Shown here: in pieces, positions 7,902-16,460 of the stretch
How positions within the stretch are numbered: position 1 is the stretch's first letter
Layout of the letters: each line of letters opens with the position of its first letter
Assembly (NCBI GenBank): GCA_030145275.1
Contig: JAQYVV010000002.1
Span: forward strand, 124,001-188,000
Direction: 5' to 3'
Length of the DNA stretch: 64,000 nucleotides
DNA from: Desulfurivibrionaceae bacterium
Lineage (GTDB): Bacteria; Desulfobacterota; Desulfobulbia; Desulfobulbales; VMSU01
Notes under the pieces: generated by a model
Databases searched by the model: none
What the model was told of the DNA's origin: nothing
What the model saw: only the letters and a program-made list of their open reading frames with translations
Translations under genes and position numbers: made by a program

Positions 7902-9182
7902 ATGCCAAAGCATGATACGCCCTTGTTGGACGAGCTCGAAAGTGGACCATGGCCGAGTTTTGTCACAGACATTAAACGGCAGGCAGAGACAAAGCCTGAG
8001 TGTTGGGACATTTTAGGTCAGCTAGAATTGTCTTTCAAAGAAAGGATTACTCATTGGAAACACGGCGGTATCGTTGGTGTTTTCGGTTATGGTGGTGGTA
8101 TTGTTGGTCGCTACTCAGATGTGCCAAAACAATTCCCAGGAGTTGCACATTTTCACACTGTTCGTTTGAATCAGCCTTCCAGTAAATTTTACAGCTCAGC
8201 GAAACTTCGTGACATCTGTAATCTTTGGGAAAAATACGGTTCAGGTATGACCAATATGCACGGTTCAACCGGTGACCTTGTACTTTTGGGAACAACAACC
8301 CCTAATCTTGAGCCTCTTTTCTATGAGTTGACTCATGATCTAAAACAAGATCTTGGTGGTTCAGGCTCGAACCTTCGTACTCCTGCCTGTTGTCTAGGTA
8401 AAGCCAGATGTGAGTGGTCATGTTATGACACCCAGGCTCTTTGCCATCATCTGACCATGCACTATCAAGATGAAATTCATCGTCCAGCATTCCCATACAA
8501 ATTCAAATTCAAAATGTCCGGTTGTCCAAACGATTGTGTTGCAGCGATCGCCCGTTCTGACTTTGCTGTTATCGGGACATGGAGAGACGATATCCGCATT
8601 GATCAGGCCGCAGTTAAAGGCTATATCAATGGCGACTTCCCTGCCACTGGTGGTGCGCATGCTGGAAAAGATTGGGGTGCATTTAATATAAACAAAGAGG
8701 TTATTCAACTTTGTCCTACCGGATGTATGTCAATGGCAGGCGATGAGCTGAAAATTGATAACGCTGAATGTACACGCTGCATGCATTGCATCAACGCTAT
8801 GCCTCGTGCACTACGTCCTGGCGTTGATCAGGGAGCTTCAATCCTGGTTGGAGCGAAAGCCCCTATCCTTGATGGTGCTCAGTTTGCAACTTTGACTATT
8901 CCTTTCCTTGAAGTTAACCAGGAAAATGATTTTGAAGAAGTTATTGAGCAGATTGAAAAAATATGGGATTGGTGGATGGAAGTTGGTAAAAACCGTGAGC
9001 GTGTTGGTGAGACAATTCAGCGTGTTGGACTACCTACCTTCCTCTCAGTTATGGAAGTAGATATTGTCCCACAACATGTTAAAGAGCCTCGTTCCAATCC
9101 TTATGTATTCTGGCAAAGTGAAGAGGTTGAAGGCGGATTCGATCGTGACGTTAGAGAGTTTAGAAAACGCCACGCTCAATAA
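7902..9182 (+). CDS. dsrA: Dissimilatory sulfite reductase subunit alpha
   Basis: 426 residues, near the usual length (about 437). Together with DsrB it forms the cytoplasmic alpha2beta2 enzyme that reduces sulfite in sulfate respiration, passing the sulfur to DsrC. The sirohaem/[4Fe-4S] cysteines are present: C164-X5-C170 (CLGKARC), C174, and C208-X3-C212 (GCPNDC). A ferredoxin insertion follows with C271PTGC275 and C290-X2-C293-X2-C296. AAGGAGGAAACGGAAAA precedes the ATG. Codon use is strongly biased (GGT, CGT, GTT), unlike the flanking genes, as expected for a very highly expressed protein. First gene of dsrA-dsrB-dsrD. Confidence 0.99.
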   Translation: MPKHDTPLLDELESGPWPSFVTDIKRQAETKPECWDILGQLELSFKERITHWKHGGIVGVFGYGGGIVGRYSDVPKQFPGVAHFHTVRLNQPSSKFYSSAKLRDICNLWEKYGSGMTNMHGSTGDLVLLGTTTPNLEPLFYELTHDLKQDLGGSGSNLRTPACCLGKARCEWSCYDTQALCHHLTMHYQDEIHRPAFPYKFKFKMSGCPNDCVAAIARSDFAVIGTWRDDIRIDQAAVKGYINGDFPATGGAHAGKDWGAFNINKEVIQLCPTGCMSMAGDELKIDNAECTRCMHCINAMPRALRPGVDQGASILVGAKAPILDGAQFATLTIPFLEVNQENDFEEVIEQIEKIWDWWMEVGKNRERVGETIQRVGLPTFLSVMEVDIVPQHVKEPRSNPYVFWQSEEVEGGFDRDVREFRKRHAQ

Positions 9183-9244
9183 TCGACCCGGTAGCAGATA
9201 CGTTAACACAAAAGCAATAAATATAGATACAAGGAGGTTTTAAA

Positions 9245-10375
9245 ATGGGTTACGATCCAGCTAATCCGATGGTCGATAGAATCACTGATATCGGTCCACC
9301 ACATTTCGAACAATTTTTTCCACCAGTCATTAAAGCAAACTATGGCAAATGGCTCTATCATGAGATCACTCAGCCAGGTGTTTTAATGCATAAAGGCGAA
9401 TCTGGGGACGAATGTTACACCGTCCGTGTAGGTTCAGCTCGTCTCATCAGTATTGAGCTTATCCGTGAAATGTGCGATATCGCTGACGCACATTGTGAAG
9501 GATTCCTTCGCTTTACTACCAGAAACAATGTTGAGTTCATGGTTGACTCTGCTGATAAGGTTCAGCCTCTTTTGGATGATCTTGCCAGCCGTGGCAATAA
9601 ATTCCCTGTAGGTGGTACCGGTGCTGGTATTACTAATATCGTTCATACTCAGGGTTGGGTTCATTGTCATACTCCAGCAACGGATGCTTCCGGTGTTGTT
9701 AAGGCAGTAATGGATGATCTTTTTGAGCATTTCACCTCAATGAAACTGCCGGCTCAGGTACGTGTTGCTCTTGCCTGCTGCTTGAATATGTGTGGTGCTG
9801 TTCATGCTTCTGATATTGCAATCTTAGGTATCCATAGAAAGCCACCAATGATTGATCACGATGCTATTTCAGGTCTTTGTGAGCTTCCATTGGCGATTGC
9901 TTCTTGTCCTCTTGGAGCTGTTAAACCTGCAAAAGCTACCAACGAAGCTGGTGAAGAGGTTAAATCTGTCAAGGTTAACGCAGCGCGTTGTATGTTCTGT
10001 GGTAACTGTTACACCATGTGCCCTGCGATGCCTCTTGCTGATCCAGAAGGTGACGGTATTGCAATCTTGGTTGGTGGAAAGGTCTCCAACTCCAGAAGCA
10101 TGCCAAAATTCTCCAAGCTGGTTATTCCATTCCTGCCAAATACTCCTCCACGTTGGCCAGAGACTGTTCAGGCAGTTCGTCAGATTGTTGACGCTTATGC
10201 TGCTGATGCTCGTAAATACGAGAGAGTTGGTGAGTGGGCCGAGAGAATTGGTTGGGAGAGATTCTTTGAAAAATGTGATATTCCTTTCACTATTAAAAGT
10301 ATCGATGATTATCGTCTGGCTTATGACACCTGGAGAACTTCAACTCAGTTCAAGTTCACCAGTCATATAAAATAA
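9245..10375 (+). CDS. dsrB: Dissimilatory sulfite reductase subunit beta
   Basis: 376 residues. It is the catalytic partner of DsrA. The sirohaem-proximal cysteines are seen as C178-C179-L-N-M-C183, and a 4Fe-4S ferredoxin domain has C249-X2-C252-X2-C255-X3-C259-P. In known enzymes the active sirohaem sits mainly with DsrB and DsrA holds a structural copy. It starts 62 bases after dsrA with AAGGAGG upstream and shares the strong codon bias. A perfect hairpin follows the stop codon at 10389-10429, before dsrD. Confidence 0.99.
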   Translation: MGYDPANPMVDRITDIGPPHFEQFFPPVIKANYGKWLYHEITQPGVLMHKGESGDECYTVRVGSARLISIELIREMCDIADAHCEGFLRFTTRNNVEFMVDSADKVQPLLDDLASRGNKFPVGGTGAGITNIVHTQGWVHCHTPATDASGVVKAVMDDLFEHFTSMKLPAQVRVALACCLNMCGAVHASDIAILGIHRKPPMIDHDAISGLCELPLAIASCPLGAVKPAKATNEAGEEVKSVKVNAARCMFCGNCYTMCPAMPLADPEGDGIAILVGGKVSNSRSMPKFSKLVIPFLPNTPPRWPETVQAVRQIVDAYAADARKYERVGEWAERIGWERFFEKCDIPFTIKSIDDYRLAYDTWRTSTQFKFTSHIK

Positions 10376-10388
10376 GCTTATATTATTT

Positions 10389-10429
10389 CAAAACTATTAC
10401 AGTCGATATTACAGGCTGTAATAGTTTTG
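10389..10429 (+). promoter_or_regulatory. Perfect 14-bp hairpin between dsrB and dsrD
   Basis: CAAAACTATTACAG (10389-10402) pairs perfectly with CTGTAATAGTTTTG (10416-10429) around a 13-base loop. It has only short T runs inside the arm and no T tract after it, so it is not a classic terminator. It more likely stabilises the dsrAB transcript or partly attenuates or processes before dsrD. The role is inference. Confidence 0.7.
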
Positions 10430-10465
10430 GCCTGATTATGTTAACCTAGAAGTGAGGAGAACAAT

Positions 10466-10720
10466 ATGGCCTTAAGTGTAGATGAATTAAAAGCTGCGAT
10501 CATGGATAAAGCTATGACCGCAAAGAAACCTCAGCTTTATATCAAGGATTTCTATGCCTGTGATCCTGATACCAAACCAAGAGCAATCAAAAATGTTGCT
10601 AATGATCTTGTTAAAGAAGGTAAAATGACCTTCTGGTCTTCTGGTTCTACAACAATGTATGCTGCTGTTGGACGTGCAAAAGATGAAGAAACCAGGGACG
10701 CTGCAGAAGATTCAAAATAA
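10466..10720 (+). CDS. dsrD: DsrD, winged-helix activator of sulfite reductase
   Basis: 84 residues, slightly longer than the usual 78. The family is a small winged-helix protein found next to dsrAB in sulfate reducers and reported to stimulate DsrAB activity. The sequence shows the typical YIKDFYACDPDTKPRAIKN and GKMTFWSSGSTTMYA segments. GTGAGGAG precedes the start. A strong terminator follows at 10752-10790, so the dsrABD unit ends here. DsrD helps to indicate the reductive rather than the sulfur-oxidising type of dsr system. Confidence 0.97.
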   Translation: MALSVDELKAAIMDKAMTAKKPQLYIKDFYACDPDTKPRAIKNVANDLVKEGKMTFWSSGSTTMYAAVGRAKDEETRDAAEDSK

Positions 10721-10751
10721 TTAGTTATCTTACTGGTACTCTTAGTATTAA

Positions 10752-10790
10752 ATGCAGATTGTCTGGATAAGACAATCTGCATTTTTTTTT
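10752..10790 (+). terminator. Rho-independent terminator of dsrABD
   Basis: ATGCAGATTGTCT (10752-10764) pairs with AGACAATCTGCAT (10770-10782) around the loop GGATA, followed by nine T residues. It is a textbook terminator 31 bases after dsrD. Confidence 0.95.
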
Positions 10791-10819
10791 AAATTAATTT
10801 AAATTTTACTGGAAGCAAA

Positions 10820-11398
10820 ATGAGTTTTAGGCAGTTTGAGAGTATGTTGGCCGAAATTGATAAGACCTTTACTGCGATGCAGGAAAAATACCCGGCAGAG
10901 ATCCGTTGTAAACCTGGTTGTGATGATTGCTGTAATGCTTTTTTTGATGTGAGTTTAATTGAGGCGGAATATGTACAACTTGCTTGCAGTCATTTAAATT
11001 CGGATGATTTCTCGAAGCTTAAGGATAGGGCTAAGTCAGCGAGAGATAAGACCGAGGCTTATAAAAAAGATATCCAGGCAAACAAATTTGAGGTTCCTCA
11101 AGTTGGACATTGGCGCGTTCCATGCCCAATGTTAACTGAAGAGAAGAAATGTATTATTTATGGGCATCGTCCTGTGACTTGCAGGGCTTATGGACTGCCA
11201 ACTTCAATAGGTGATAAGGGGCATGTGTGCGGATTTTCAGCCTTTGATAAAGGTACGACCTATCCTACCATCAAATTAGACCAAATTAATACTTATCTGC
11301 GGAATTTATCAAATGTGTATGCTGCCGGCAAAAACTTACCGGCAGCTAAGGCGCAAAAAAGAATGTTTCTCTATGAAATTATTCTTCGGGATCTGTAA
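10820..11398 (+). CDS. YkgJ-family cysteine-cluster protein
   Basis: 192 residues. The family (UPF0153/YkgJ) has a cluster of conserved cysteines thought to bind zinc or an Fe-S cluster. Visible are CKPGCDDCC (about residues 30-38), PCPMLTEEKKCIIYGHRP and TCRAYG, and a later CGF. No membrane segment or signal peptide is seen. It begins 30 bases after the dsrD terminator and converges on the TPR gene at 11412, so it probably has its own weak promoter or depends on readthrough. Its job is unknown; repair or assembly of metal centres has been suggested for the family. The position beside dsr is suggestive only. Confidence 0.85.
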   Translation: MSFRQFESMLAEIDKTFTAMQEKYPAEIRCKPGCDDCCNAFFDVSLIEAEYVQLACSHLNSDDFSKLKDRAKSARDKTEAYKKDIQANKFEVPQVGHWRVPCPMLTEEKKCIIYGHRPVTCRAYGLPTSIGDKGHVCGFSAFDKGTTYPTIKLDQINTYLRNLSNVYAAGKNLPAAKAQKRMFLYEIILRDL

Positions 11399-11411
11399 AA
11401 GCCTATTTTTA

Positions 11412-12002
11412 TCAGTTGTCTTGTTCAAGCTTAGTTGCTTTTTCCAATAACTTATCAGCAAAAGAGTTGTGTTTGAAGTTTTTGTGGATTGAGGCAGCTG
11501 TGCGTAAACAATCAATTGCCAGATTTTTGGCCCCATTCTCTAGGTAAATCTCGGATAAGAGTTCCAAGGTATTGACGGTTCCTTGAGGGTTATTGTCGTC
11601 ATGATAGGCATCAAGGATGTCTAGGTATGATTCAATCGCTTGATCTAGTTTGTTCCATTGCCTATAAAGATTGGCTCGTTTTTTTACGATGGAAACTAGA
11701 CTAGTCTTATCTTTGTTTTTTTCACATATTTTGTAGGCAATCTCCCAGTTTGAGAGGGCCTGATCATAATTATTTTTTTTCAGACAGATATCCCCTAGCT
11801 TATCTGATGCGTTAGCTATGCCATTTTCATCCTTATCTTTTTGGAAGCTGATCAGGGCGTTATGAAAGGCATTAGCAGCCTGGGTGATGTCATCTTCTTG
11901 GAGAAACTTTTGTCCTGATTCATAGTCAAGCTGAGCTTGACTTTTAGGCTCTGTCTCTTTGCTTTCTGGATCTATTGTTTTAAGTGATAATTCTTCTGAC
12001 AT
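11412..12002 (-). CDS. TPR-repeat protein
   Basis: 196 residues, cytoplasmic. After an acidic N-terminal tail of about 25 residues come roughly four tetratricopeptide repeats (for example ANASDKLGDICLKKNNYDQA, residues about 62-81), which mediate protein-protein contact. It is the last gene of a minus-strand operon with a HEAT protein and another TPR protein; the gap to the HEAT gene is six bases. The operon sits between the dsrABD/ykgJ block and dsrN, so a role in assembly or control of sulfite reductase is possible, but no sequence feature shows it. Confidence 0.85.
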   Translation of the reverse strand: MSEELSLKTIDPESKETEPKSQAQLDYESGQKFLQEDDITQAANAFHNALISFQKDKDENGIANASDKLGDICLKKNNYDQALSNWEIAYKICEKNKDKTSLVSIVKKRANLYRQWNKLDQAIESYLDILDAYHDDNNPQGTVNTLELLSEIYLENGAKNLAIDCLRTAASIHKNFKHNSFADKLLEKATKLEQDN

Positions 12003-12008
12003 AATTAT

Positions 12009-13139
12009 TTACTCCTGGTTCTTTTCAGTTATTAGCGCTAAGGCATTCTTGGCAAGTTCCCCAATGCTTATTTGATAGGGCTTACCTTCTTCATATATAG
12101 TGATAATAGTTGACTCATTTTCCTCAGCCATAGCCATGATTTTGCTTTTAAGCTCGGTTGCCTTTATCCTGCCAAAAAGAAGTAATGCATGGCCGCGGGT
12201 TGCTGGGTCTGGATGATCAATAAAGTTGAAAAGGCTGTAGATTGGCGTGGCCCTGATAATCTCTGGGTTTGTTTTTGCGATAGCAGCCATGGCCCATATC
12301 ACCTCTGCTCTGACGGCAGCAACATTACGGTGCATCAGGAGATGGCGGGCAAATGATCCAAAAATATCAGGTCTGGCAGCAATGATTGAGCCAATAGTTT
12401 CAATCAGACCCCAATGGGTTGAAGCTGAATCTGTACAGGCCTCAAAAAGCCGGTGTAATAGGTCACTAATCGCCCCTGGGTTTCTGGTGGAATATCTGGC
12501 GCTGACTTCTCCGAGAATATGGGCATAAAACCATCTTTTTGCACTGTCTGGATCATACAACAGGCGTTGCAAATAGCGAATTACTTTTGAATCATCAAAA
12601 AGGAGATTCACCAGCTCGTCAATATTGCCGTTGTTGGCTAACTCCTTTACTTCCTTTTTATTTACTTTCTTTTTCGTCCTTTTGGGGTCACGCAATGGCT
12701 CAACTGGTACTGTACTTCTTAGTGGGCCCATTTCAACTTGCCCATCTTCCTGCTTTAGAGTGTCGGTAATTTCGGCCATGTCTCGATTCAAGCGGACAAA
12801 GTAGAGGACACCGCCTACGGCACGGCCGTCTAGATTTCTGGTATCAACAACCCTATGGGTTAGAAGGTCGTAGTTTTCAACCCGATTGGTAAGGTAGTCA
12901 TCATCGGGCATAAGATCCCAGGCCAGGTCCCAATTGTCGTTGCAGGCGTGTACCAGGCAATCAACCATTGCGGCCCCAATATTATGTCCAGTCTGATCGC
13001 AGGCGTATACTGAACCACATTGACATGATCCTAGAAGGAACTCGGACATCTTTCTTTTTTCCGGTTCTGCAGGTCGATCAACATCCTGGCCGCAAAAGGG
13101 GCACCAGGGGGGCACTGTTATTGATACATTTTTGGGCAT
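12009..13139 (-). CDS. HEAT-repeat protein with N-terminal zinc-binding motifs
   Basis: 376 residues. The N-terminus has PPWCPFCG and, further on, SCQCGSVYACD, a likely zinc ribbon (residues 10-50). Residues about 100-150 are a mixed domain. From about 170 to the end the sequence is alpha-helical HEAT (PBS lyase-like) repeats, for example YAHILGEVSARYS, HWGLIETIGSIIAARPD and VIWAMAAIAKTNPEI. HEAT scaffolds bind partner proteins. The gene overlaps the upstream TPR gene by one base at 13139 and is followed after six bases by a second TPR gene, so the three products probably act together. I cannot name the family. Confidence 0.8.
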   Translation of the reverse strand: MPKNVSITVPPWCPFCGQDVDRPAEPEKRKMSEFLLGSCQCGSVYACDQTGHNIGAAMVDCLVHACNDNWDLAWDLMPDDDYLTNRVENYDLLTHRVVDTRNLDGRAVGGVLYFVRLNRDMAEITDTLKQEDGQVEMGPLRSTVPVEPLRDPKRTKKKVNKKEVKELANNGNIDELVNLLFDDSKVIRYLQRLLYDPDSAKRWFYAHILGEVSARYSTRNPGAISDLLHRLFEACTDSASTHWGLIETIGSIIAARPDIFGSFARHLLMHRNVAAVRAEVIWAMAAIAKTNPEIIRATPIYSLFNFIDHPDPATRGHALLLFGRIKATELKSKIMAMAEENESTIITIYEEGKPYQISIGELAKNALALITEKNQE

Positions 13140-13774
13140 TACGAGGAAAGCTCCTGGTTAACAGCATCTATAAAACGGGGGTCAACCTTGTAGCCTAGTT
13201 CAAGGGCCTTGGTTATTGACTCTTGGGCAGTTTTTGTCTCTTTATTGTAAAAATGGGCAACGGCCTTATTGTTATGGGCCATGGCCATTTTGGGATCAAG
13301 CTCTAATGTTTTGTCAGCGGCCTTAATAGCATCAGCTAAATTACCAGCCATAACATGGGCTGAAGCAAGATTAACCCAGGCAAAGGCAAGTTTTTTGTCG
13401 TGATCGATCGCCTTTAGATATGATTCAACGGCTTTGTCGGCATCTCCTCGTCTTTGATGGATGAGGCCAATGTTGGTGTGGGCTTTGGCAGGATTATGAG
13501 CATAAAGTATTGCTTTTTTATTTGCATCCATGGCTTCGTCAAGGCGGTCAAGTTCAAAATAGATTGCGCCAAGGTTAATCAGGGAGTCAGCTGAGTGCTC
13601 GTCTATTTCAACGGCTCTCTTCAATTCTCGAATGGCATCTTCATGTCTGCCGACTTGTCTGTATACCAGGCCCAAGTGATGGTGGGCCATGATGGAATCA
13701 GGGTTTTCTGTGCATTTTTCTTCAAGCTCTTTAATTACTTCATTCGGGTCTTTTATTTGGCTGGTATCAGACAT
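13139..13774 (-). CDS. TPR-repeat protein, first gene of the TPR/HEAT/TPR operon
   Basis: 211 residues with about five tetratricopeptide repeats covering nearly the whole length. Examples are AHHHLGLVYRQVGRHEDAI, SLINLGAIYFELDRLDEAM, AHTNIGLIHQRRGDADKAV and AWVNLASAHVMAGNLADAI. No signal peptide or membrane segment. The stop codon overlaps the start of the HEAT gene (translational coupling). It is divergent from dsrN, with about 200 bases between them that could hold two promoters. Function beyond scaffolding is unknown. Confidence 0.88.
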   Translation of the reverse strand: MSDTSQIKDPNEVIKELEEKCTENPDSIMAHHHLGLVYRQVGRHEDAIRELKRAVEIDEHSADSLINLGAIYFELDRLDEAMDANKKAILYAHNPAKAHTNIGLIHQRRGDADKAVESYLKAIDHDKKLAFAWVNLASAHVMAGNLADAIKAADKTLELDPKMAMAHNNKAVAHFYNKETKTAQESITKALELGYKVDPRFIDAVNQELSS

Positions 13775-13973
13775 TTCTCTATCCTTATTTCAATTTATAT
13801 TTTTTGTGTGAAGTGTTATAAATAATCACACCTTAGCTGCTTGGCAAGGGTTTGGCTGAATTAATGATGTACCAACCGTATTTCATTCAAAAATAGGCGA
13901 TATAGCGATGTTAGCCTTGTGGATTTATGTTTTTTTGGCTTGGCGTTTTTATAGAATATAAGGGAGCAATGTG

Positions 13974-15389
13974 ATGGAAGAGGGTATGGGGAATCCTAAT
14001 CCTGTTGGGATTGTGGTTGCCGGATTGAGTGGCGGTTCCGGGAAAAGTGTGGTGTCTGTTGGAATTACTGCGGCATTTCATCAACAGGGTAAGCTAATAT
14101 GTCCTTTTAAAAAGGGGCCCGATTATATTGATGCAGGTTGGTTGCAGTTGGCGGCCGCCAATCCTTGCTATAATCTTGATCCTTACCTGATGGACAAAGA
14201 AACCATTCGGCGATCCTATATTAAAAATTCAAGGGGGGCTGATCTCGTATTGCTTGAAGGTAATAGAGGACTTTTCGATGGTGTTGACGCGACAGGATCA
14301 TATTCGACAGCGGAATTGTCTTCGATTATAAATCTTCCCATTCTGTTGGTTGTAGATTGCACGAAAACAACCAGGACTGTTGCTGCCATGGTCCTAGGCT
14401 GCCAAAAGCTTGACCCTTCAATTTCAATTGTCGGTTGTGTTCTGAATCGCATCGGCAGCAGTAGGCATGAGAAAATAGTACGTGAAGCAATAGAGCATTA
14501 TACTGATGTGCAGGTTGTGGGTGCTGTAAGAAGGCAGAAGGTTGATATCTTCCCCCAGAGGCATATTGGTATAACTCCTTGCCCAGAATTTGCGGGTGCA
14601 GCTGAAGCGGTTAGAAAAGTTGGGGAATTGATCAAGGACAGTGTTGACCTTGATCAGGTTCACGCACTTATGGCCGAGGTCAGCCCGGCCAAGATTTCTG
14701 TGGAGGAGGTGAGGGCGCCGGTTGACGCTGTTGCACCAAAGGAAAAAGATCTGCGCATAGGTATTTTGAAAGATGCAGCTTTTCAGTTTTACTATCCAGA
14801 GAACCTGACTGCTCTTTCAGAAAGGGGAGCAGAGTTGATAGAGATAAATGCCTTAGAGGCAGAATCTTTGCTTGAGTTGGATGGACTATACATAGGAGGC
14901 GGCTTTCCTGAAACCAGCGTTCAGCAGCTTTCCGCAAACACAAGCTTTCGAGAGTCAGTGAGGCTTGCGGTGCAAAACGGTCTACCGGTGTACGCCGAGT
15001 GTGGCGGGCTCATCTATCTTGGCAAGGGAATGAGAGTGGCGGGAGAGTATTTCCCCTTAACCGGCGTGTTTCCTGTGGTTTTTGAAATGATGAAAAAACC
15101 CCAGGCCCACGGTTATACTGTTTTGAAGGTTTCTGGGGACAATCCTTTCTACGAAAAGGGAAGTGAAATAAAGGGGCATGAATTCAGATACAGCAAAATT
15201 GCTGAATGGAGTGGAGAGAGCAAGGATCTCGCCCTCTCCATGACCAGAGGTGTTGGTTTTGCAGGTGGCCGTGATGGGCTGGTCTATAAAAACGTTCTGG
15301 CCCTCTATACCCATATTCACGCCCTAGGTACTCCTGAATGGGCGGAGAGCTTTATCCGAAAAGTTCGAGCGGGCAAAGCAAAAAGGTAA
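13974..15389 (+). CDS. dsrN: Cobyrinate a,c-diamide synthase family protein, probable DsrN (sirohaem amidation)
   Basis: About 471 residues. An N-terminal ATPase domain has the P-loop GLSGGSGKSVVSVG and the CobB/CbiA signature KKGPDYIDAGW. A C-terminal glutamine amidotransferase domain has the nucleophile in VYAECGGLIYLG. Family members amidate cobyrinic acid, but the dsr-linked version, DsrN, is thought to amidate sirohaem to sirohaem amide for DsrAB. Context within 4 kb of dsrABD, with no other cobalamin gene nearby, favours DsrN. The ATG at 13974 is preferred over GTG at 13971 because AGGGAG lies at the better distance. A plain CbiA role cannot be excluded. Confidence 0.88.
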   Translation: MEEGMGNPNPVGIVVAGLSGGSGKSVVSVGITAAFHQQGKLICPFKKGPDYIDAGWLQLAAANPCYNLDPYLMDKETIRRSYIKNSRGADLVLLEGNRGLFDGVDATGSYSTAELSSIINLPILLVVDCTKTTRTVAAMVLGCQKLDPSISIVGCVLNRIGSSRHEKIVREAIEHYTDVQVVGAVRRQKVDIFPQRHIGITPCPEFAGAAEAVRKVGELIKDSVDLDQVHALMAEVSPAKISVEEVRAPVDAVAPKEKDLRIGILKDAAFQFYYPENLTALSERGAELIEINALEAESLLELDGLYIGGGFPETSVQQLSANTSFRESVRLAVQNGLPVYAECGGLIYLGKGMRVAGEYFPLTGVFPVVFEMMKKPQAHGYTVLKVSGDNPFYEKGSEIKGHEFRYSKIAEWSGESKDLALSMTRGVGFAGGRDGLVYKNVLALYTHIHALGTPEWAESFIRKVRAGKAKR

Positions 15390-15410
15390 ATATTTGGATA
15401 GTGCCTCAGA

Positions 15411-15471
15411 TTTGCACGATCAGGCCTGCGAGCTATATTGAGTCATATGCGATCAGGCCTGATCGTGCAAA
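15411..15471. repeat. Perfect 18-bp inverted repeat after dsrN
   Basis: TTTGCACGATCAGGCCTG (15411-15428) is repeated inverted at 15454-15471 around a 25-base loop. No T tract follows on either strand; G residues follow on the plus strand. It lies between the convergent genes dsrN and 15509-15874 and could act as a bidirectional transcript end or a protein site. The inner CAGGCCTG is itself palindromic. Confidence 0.85.
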
Positions 15472-15508
15472 GATGGGGGGGCTAGCCGAATATTTACGAA
15501 AAAAGAGG

Positions 15509-15874
15509 CTAGTGGACGGTGGGCATTGTCCCTAATACCTTAACTTCTATGGCTTTCTTTACCGTTTCCTCTGGCTCTGGATCTTCCCAGTGGATAAATG
15601 CTTCTTTGACGCGACTGAAGGCGCCATTATCTTCTTTGCATTTTGCGCATACTTCCAAGGCTTCGTCTCGGTAGATAATGACCTTGCTGGCAGGTTCGCC
15701 CTCTTTGTCAACGGCGGCCATTTTTTTGCAGCCACAAATAAGGCGTACTATTGCCACGCCAACCGCATCTGGACTTCCTTCTACGATACCGGCAATCATG
15801 GCCGCTTCGTTGCTAAAAGTTTTTTGTTCTGTTTGATTATTCTGTTTTTTTGATTTGTTTTTCTTTAGTTTCAT
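15509..15874 (-). CDS. Small hypothetical protein with CxC and CxxC motifs
   Basis: 121 residues, not recognised. The N-terminus is Lys/Asn/Gln-rich (about 20 residues), followed by a helical segment and the motifs LICGCKK (about 46-52) and EVCAKC (about 74-79), which could bind zinc or iron. The C-terminus is acidic, then hydrophobic. It has no signal peptide or membrane helix. It converges on dsrN. A small hairpin (GGCAGGT at 15908-15914 with ACCTGCC at 15927-15933) lies just upstream in its leader. The sequence looks like a genuine protein rather than a random frame, but the function is unknown. Confidence 0.7.
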   Translation of the reverse strand: MKLKKNKSKKQNNQTEQKTFSNEAAMIAGIVEGSPDAVGVAIVRLICGCKKMAAVDKEGEPASKVIIYRDEALEVCAKCKEDNGAFSRVKEAFIHWEDPEPEETVKKAIEVKVLGTMPTVH

Positions 15875-16210
15875 GACTAGATTTGCTTGGAATTAGTTTT
15901 TTTGGGGGGCAGGTCCATTTATTTATACCTGCCTTGCGGTCTGTAATTAGTTTTATCTTTTATAGCAGATTTTGGTAATTTTTAAATGGAAGATTTTAAT
16001 AATTACTGTATTTCTCCTTTTGACGGTATTCTGATGTTTTTCTTGGCCAGTCCTGTTGTTTATTTGTTTTTCTTTTTGTCCCGAAGTTTTTATTGACAAA
16101 AAAACCGGCTTGAATTAATGGGTACCCTAGTGCTTTTACAGGTGGAAAAAAGTTGCTATAAAATAATGTTTATTAAGTTTTTTATTCAATTAATTTAAGG
16201 AGGAGTAGTT
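15875..16210. other. Intergenic region upstream of ferredoxin
   Basis: 336 AT-rich bases without a gene between the minus-strand hypothetical gene and the ferredoxin gene. It holds the small hairpin at 15908-15933, a TTGACA box at 16093-16098 without a good -10 partner, and the better promoter candidate at 16135-16162. Confidence 0.6.
16135..16162 (+). promoter_or_regulatory. Putative promoter of the ferredoxin gene
   Basis: TTTACA (16135-16140), a 16-base spacer and TATAAA (16157-16162), about 50 bases before the ferredoxin start. Matches to sigma70 consensus are five of six in each box. Confidence 0.5.
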
Positions 16211-16396
16211 ATGTGGAATGTAGAAATAGATAAAGATAAATGCACAGGTTGTGAAGAGTGTATAGACGCATGTCCAGCACAGGTTCTTGAGATTGTTGAG
16301 GGTAAATCTGATGCTGTGAACCTTGATGAATGTCTCGGTTGTGAAACCTGTGTTGAAGTATGTCCAGAAGGAGCTATCGAAGTTAGCGAGGACTAA
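16211..16396 (+). CDS. 2[4Fe-4S] ferredoxin
   Basis: 61 residues with two bacterial-type cluster motifs, CTGCEECIDACP (residues 11-22) and CLGCETCVEVCP (43-54), each C-X2-C-X2-C-X3-C-P. It is a small soluble electron carrier in the cytoplasm. AAGGAGGAG precedes the ATG, and a terminator follows at 16421-16460, so it is a single-gene unit. Its position near dsr suggests, but does not prove, electron supply to sulfite reduction or related steps. Codon use is biased as in dsrAB, which points to high expression. Confidence 0.96.
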   Translation: MWNVEIDKDKCTGCEECIDACPAQVLEIVEGKSDAVNLDECLGCETCVEVCPEGAIEVSED

Positions 16397-16420
16397 TCTC
16401 ATCTTTGCATAATTTTGGCG

Positions 16421-16460
16421 GATAGGCCTGTCTCCGGAAGGGGACAGGCCTATCTTGTTT
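16421..16460 (+). terminator. Rho-independent terminator of the ferredoxin gene
   Basis: GATAGGCCTGTC (16421-16432) pairs with GACAGGCCTATC (16443-16454) around TCCGGAAGGG, followed by TTGTTT. The family-A repeat starts at the next base, 16461. Confidence 0.88.

Noticed and set aside
13775-13973. Cobalamin riboswitch before the CobB/CbiA-type gene
   Set aside because: No B12-box-like sequence or the expected length of structured leader was found, which also fits a sirohaem rather than a cobalamin role.
15411-15471. Phage or integron attachment site
   Set aside because: No integrase, no tRNA and no second copy in the window; it is listed only as an inverted repeat.
16093-16121. TTGACA box at 16093 as promoter of the ferredoxin gene
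   Set aside because: No acceptable -10 box at 16-18 bases; the TTTACA/TATAAA pair at 16135-16162 is better.
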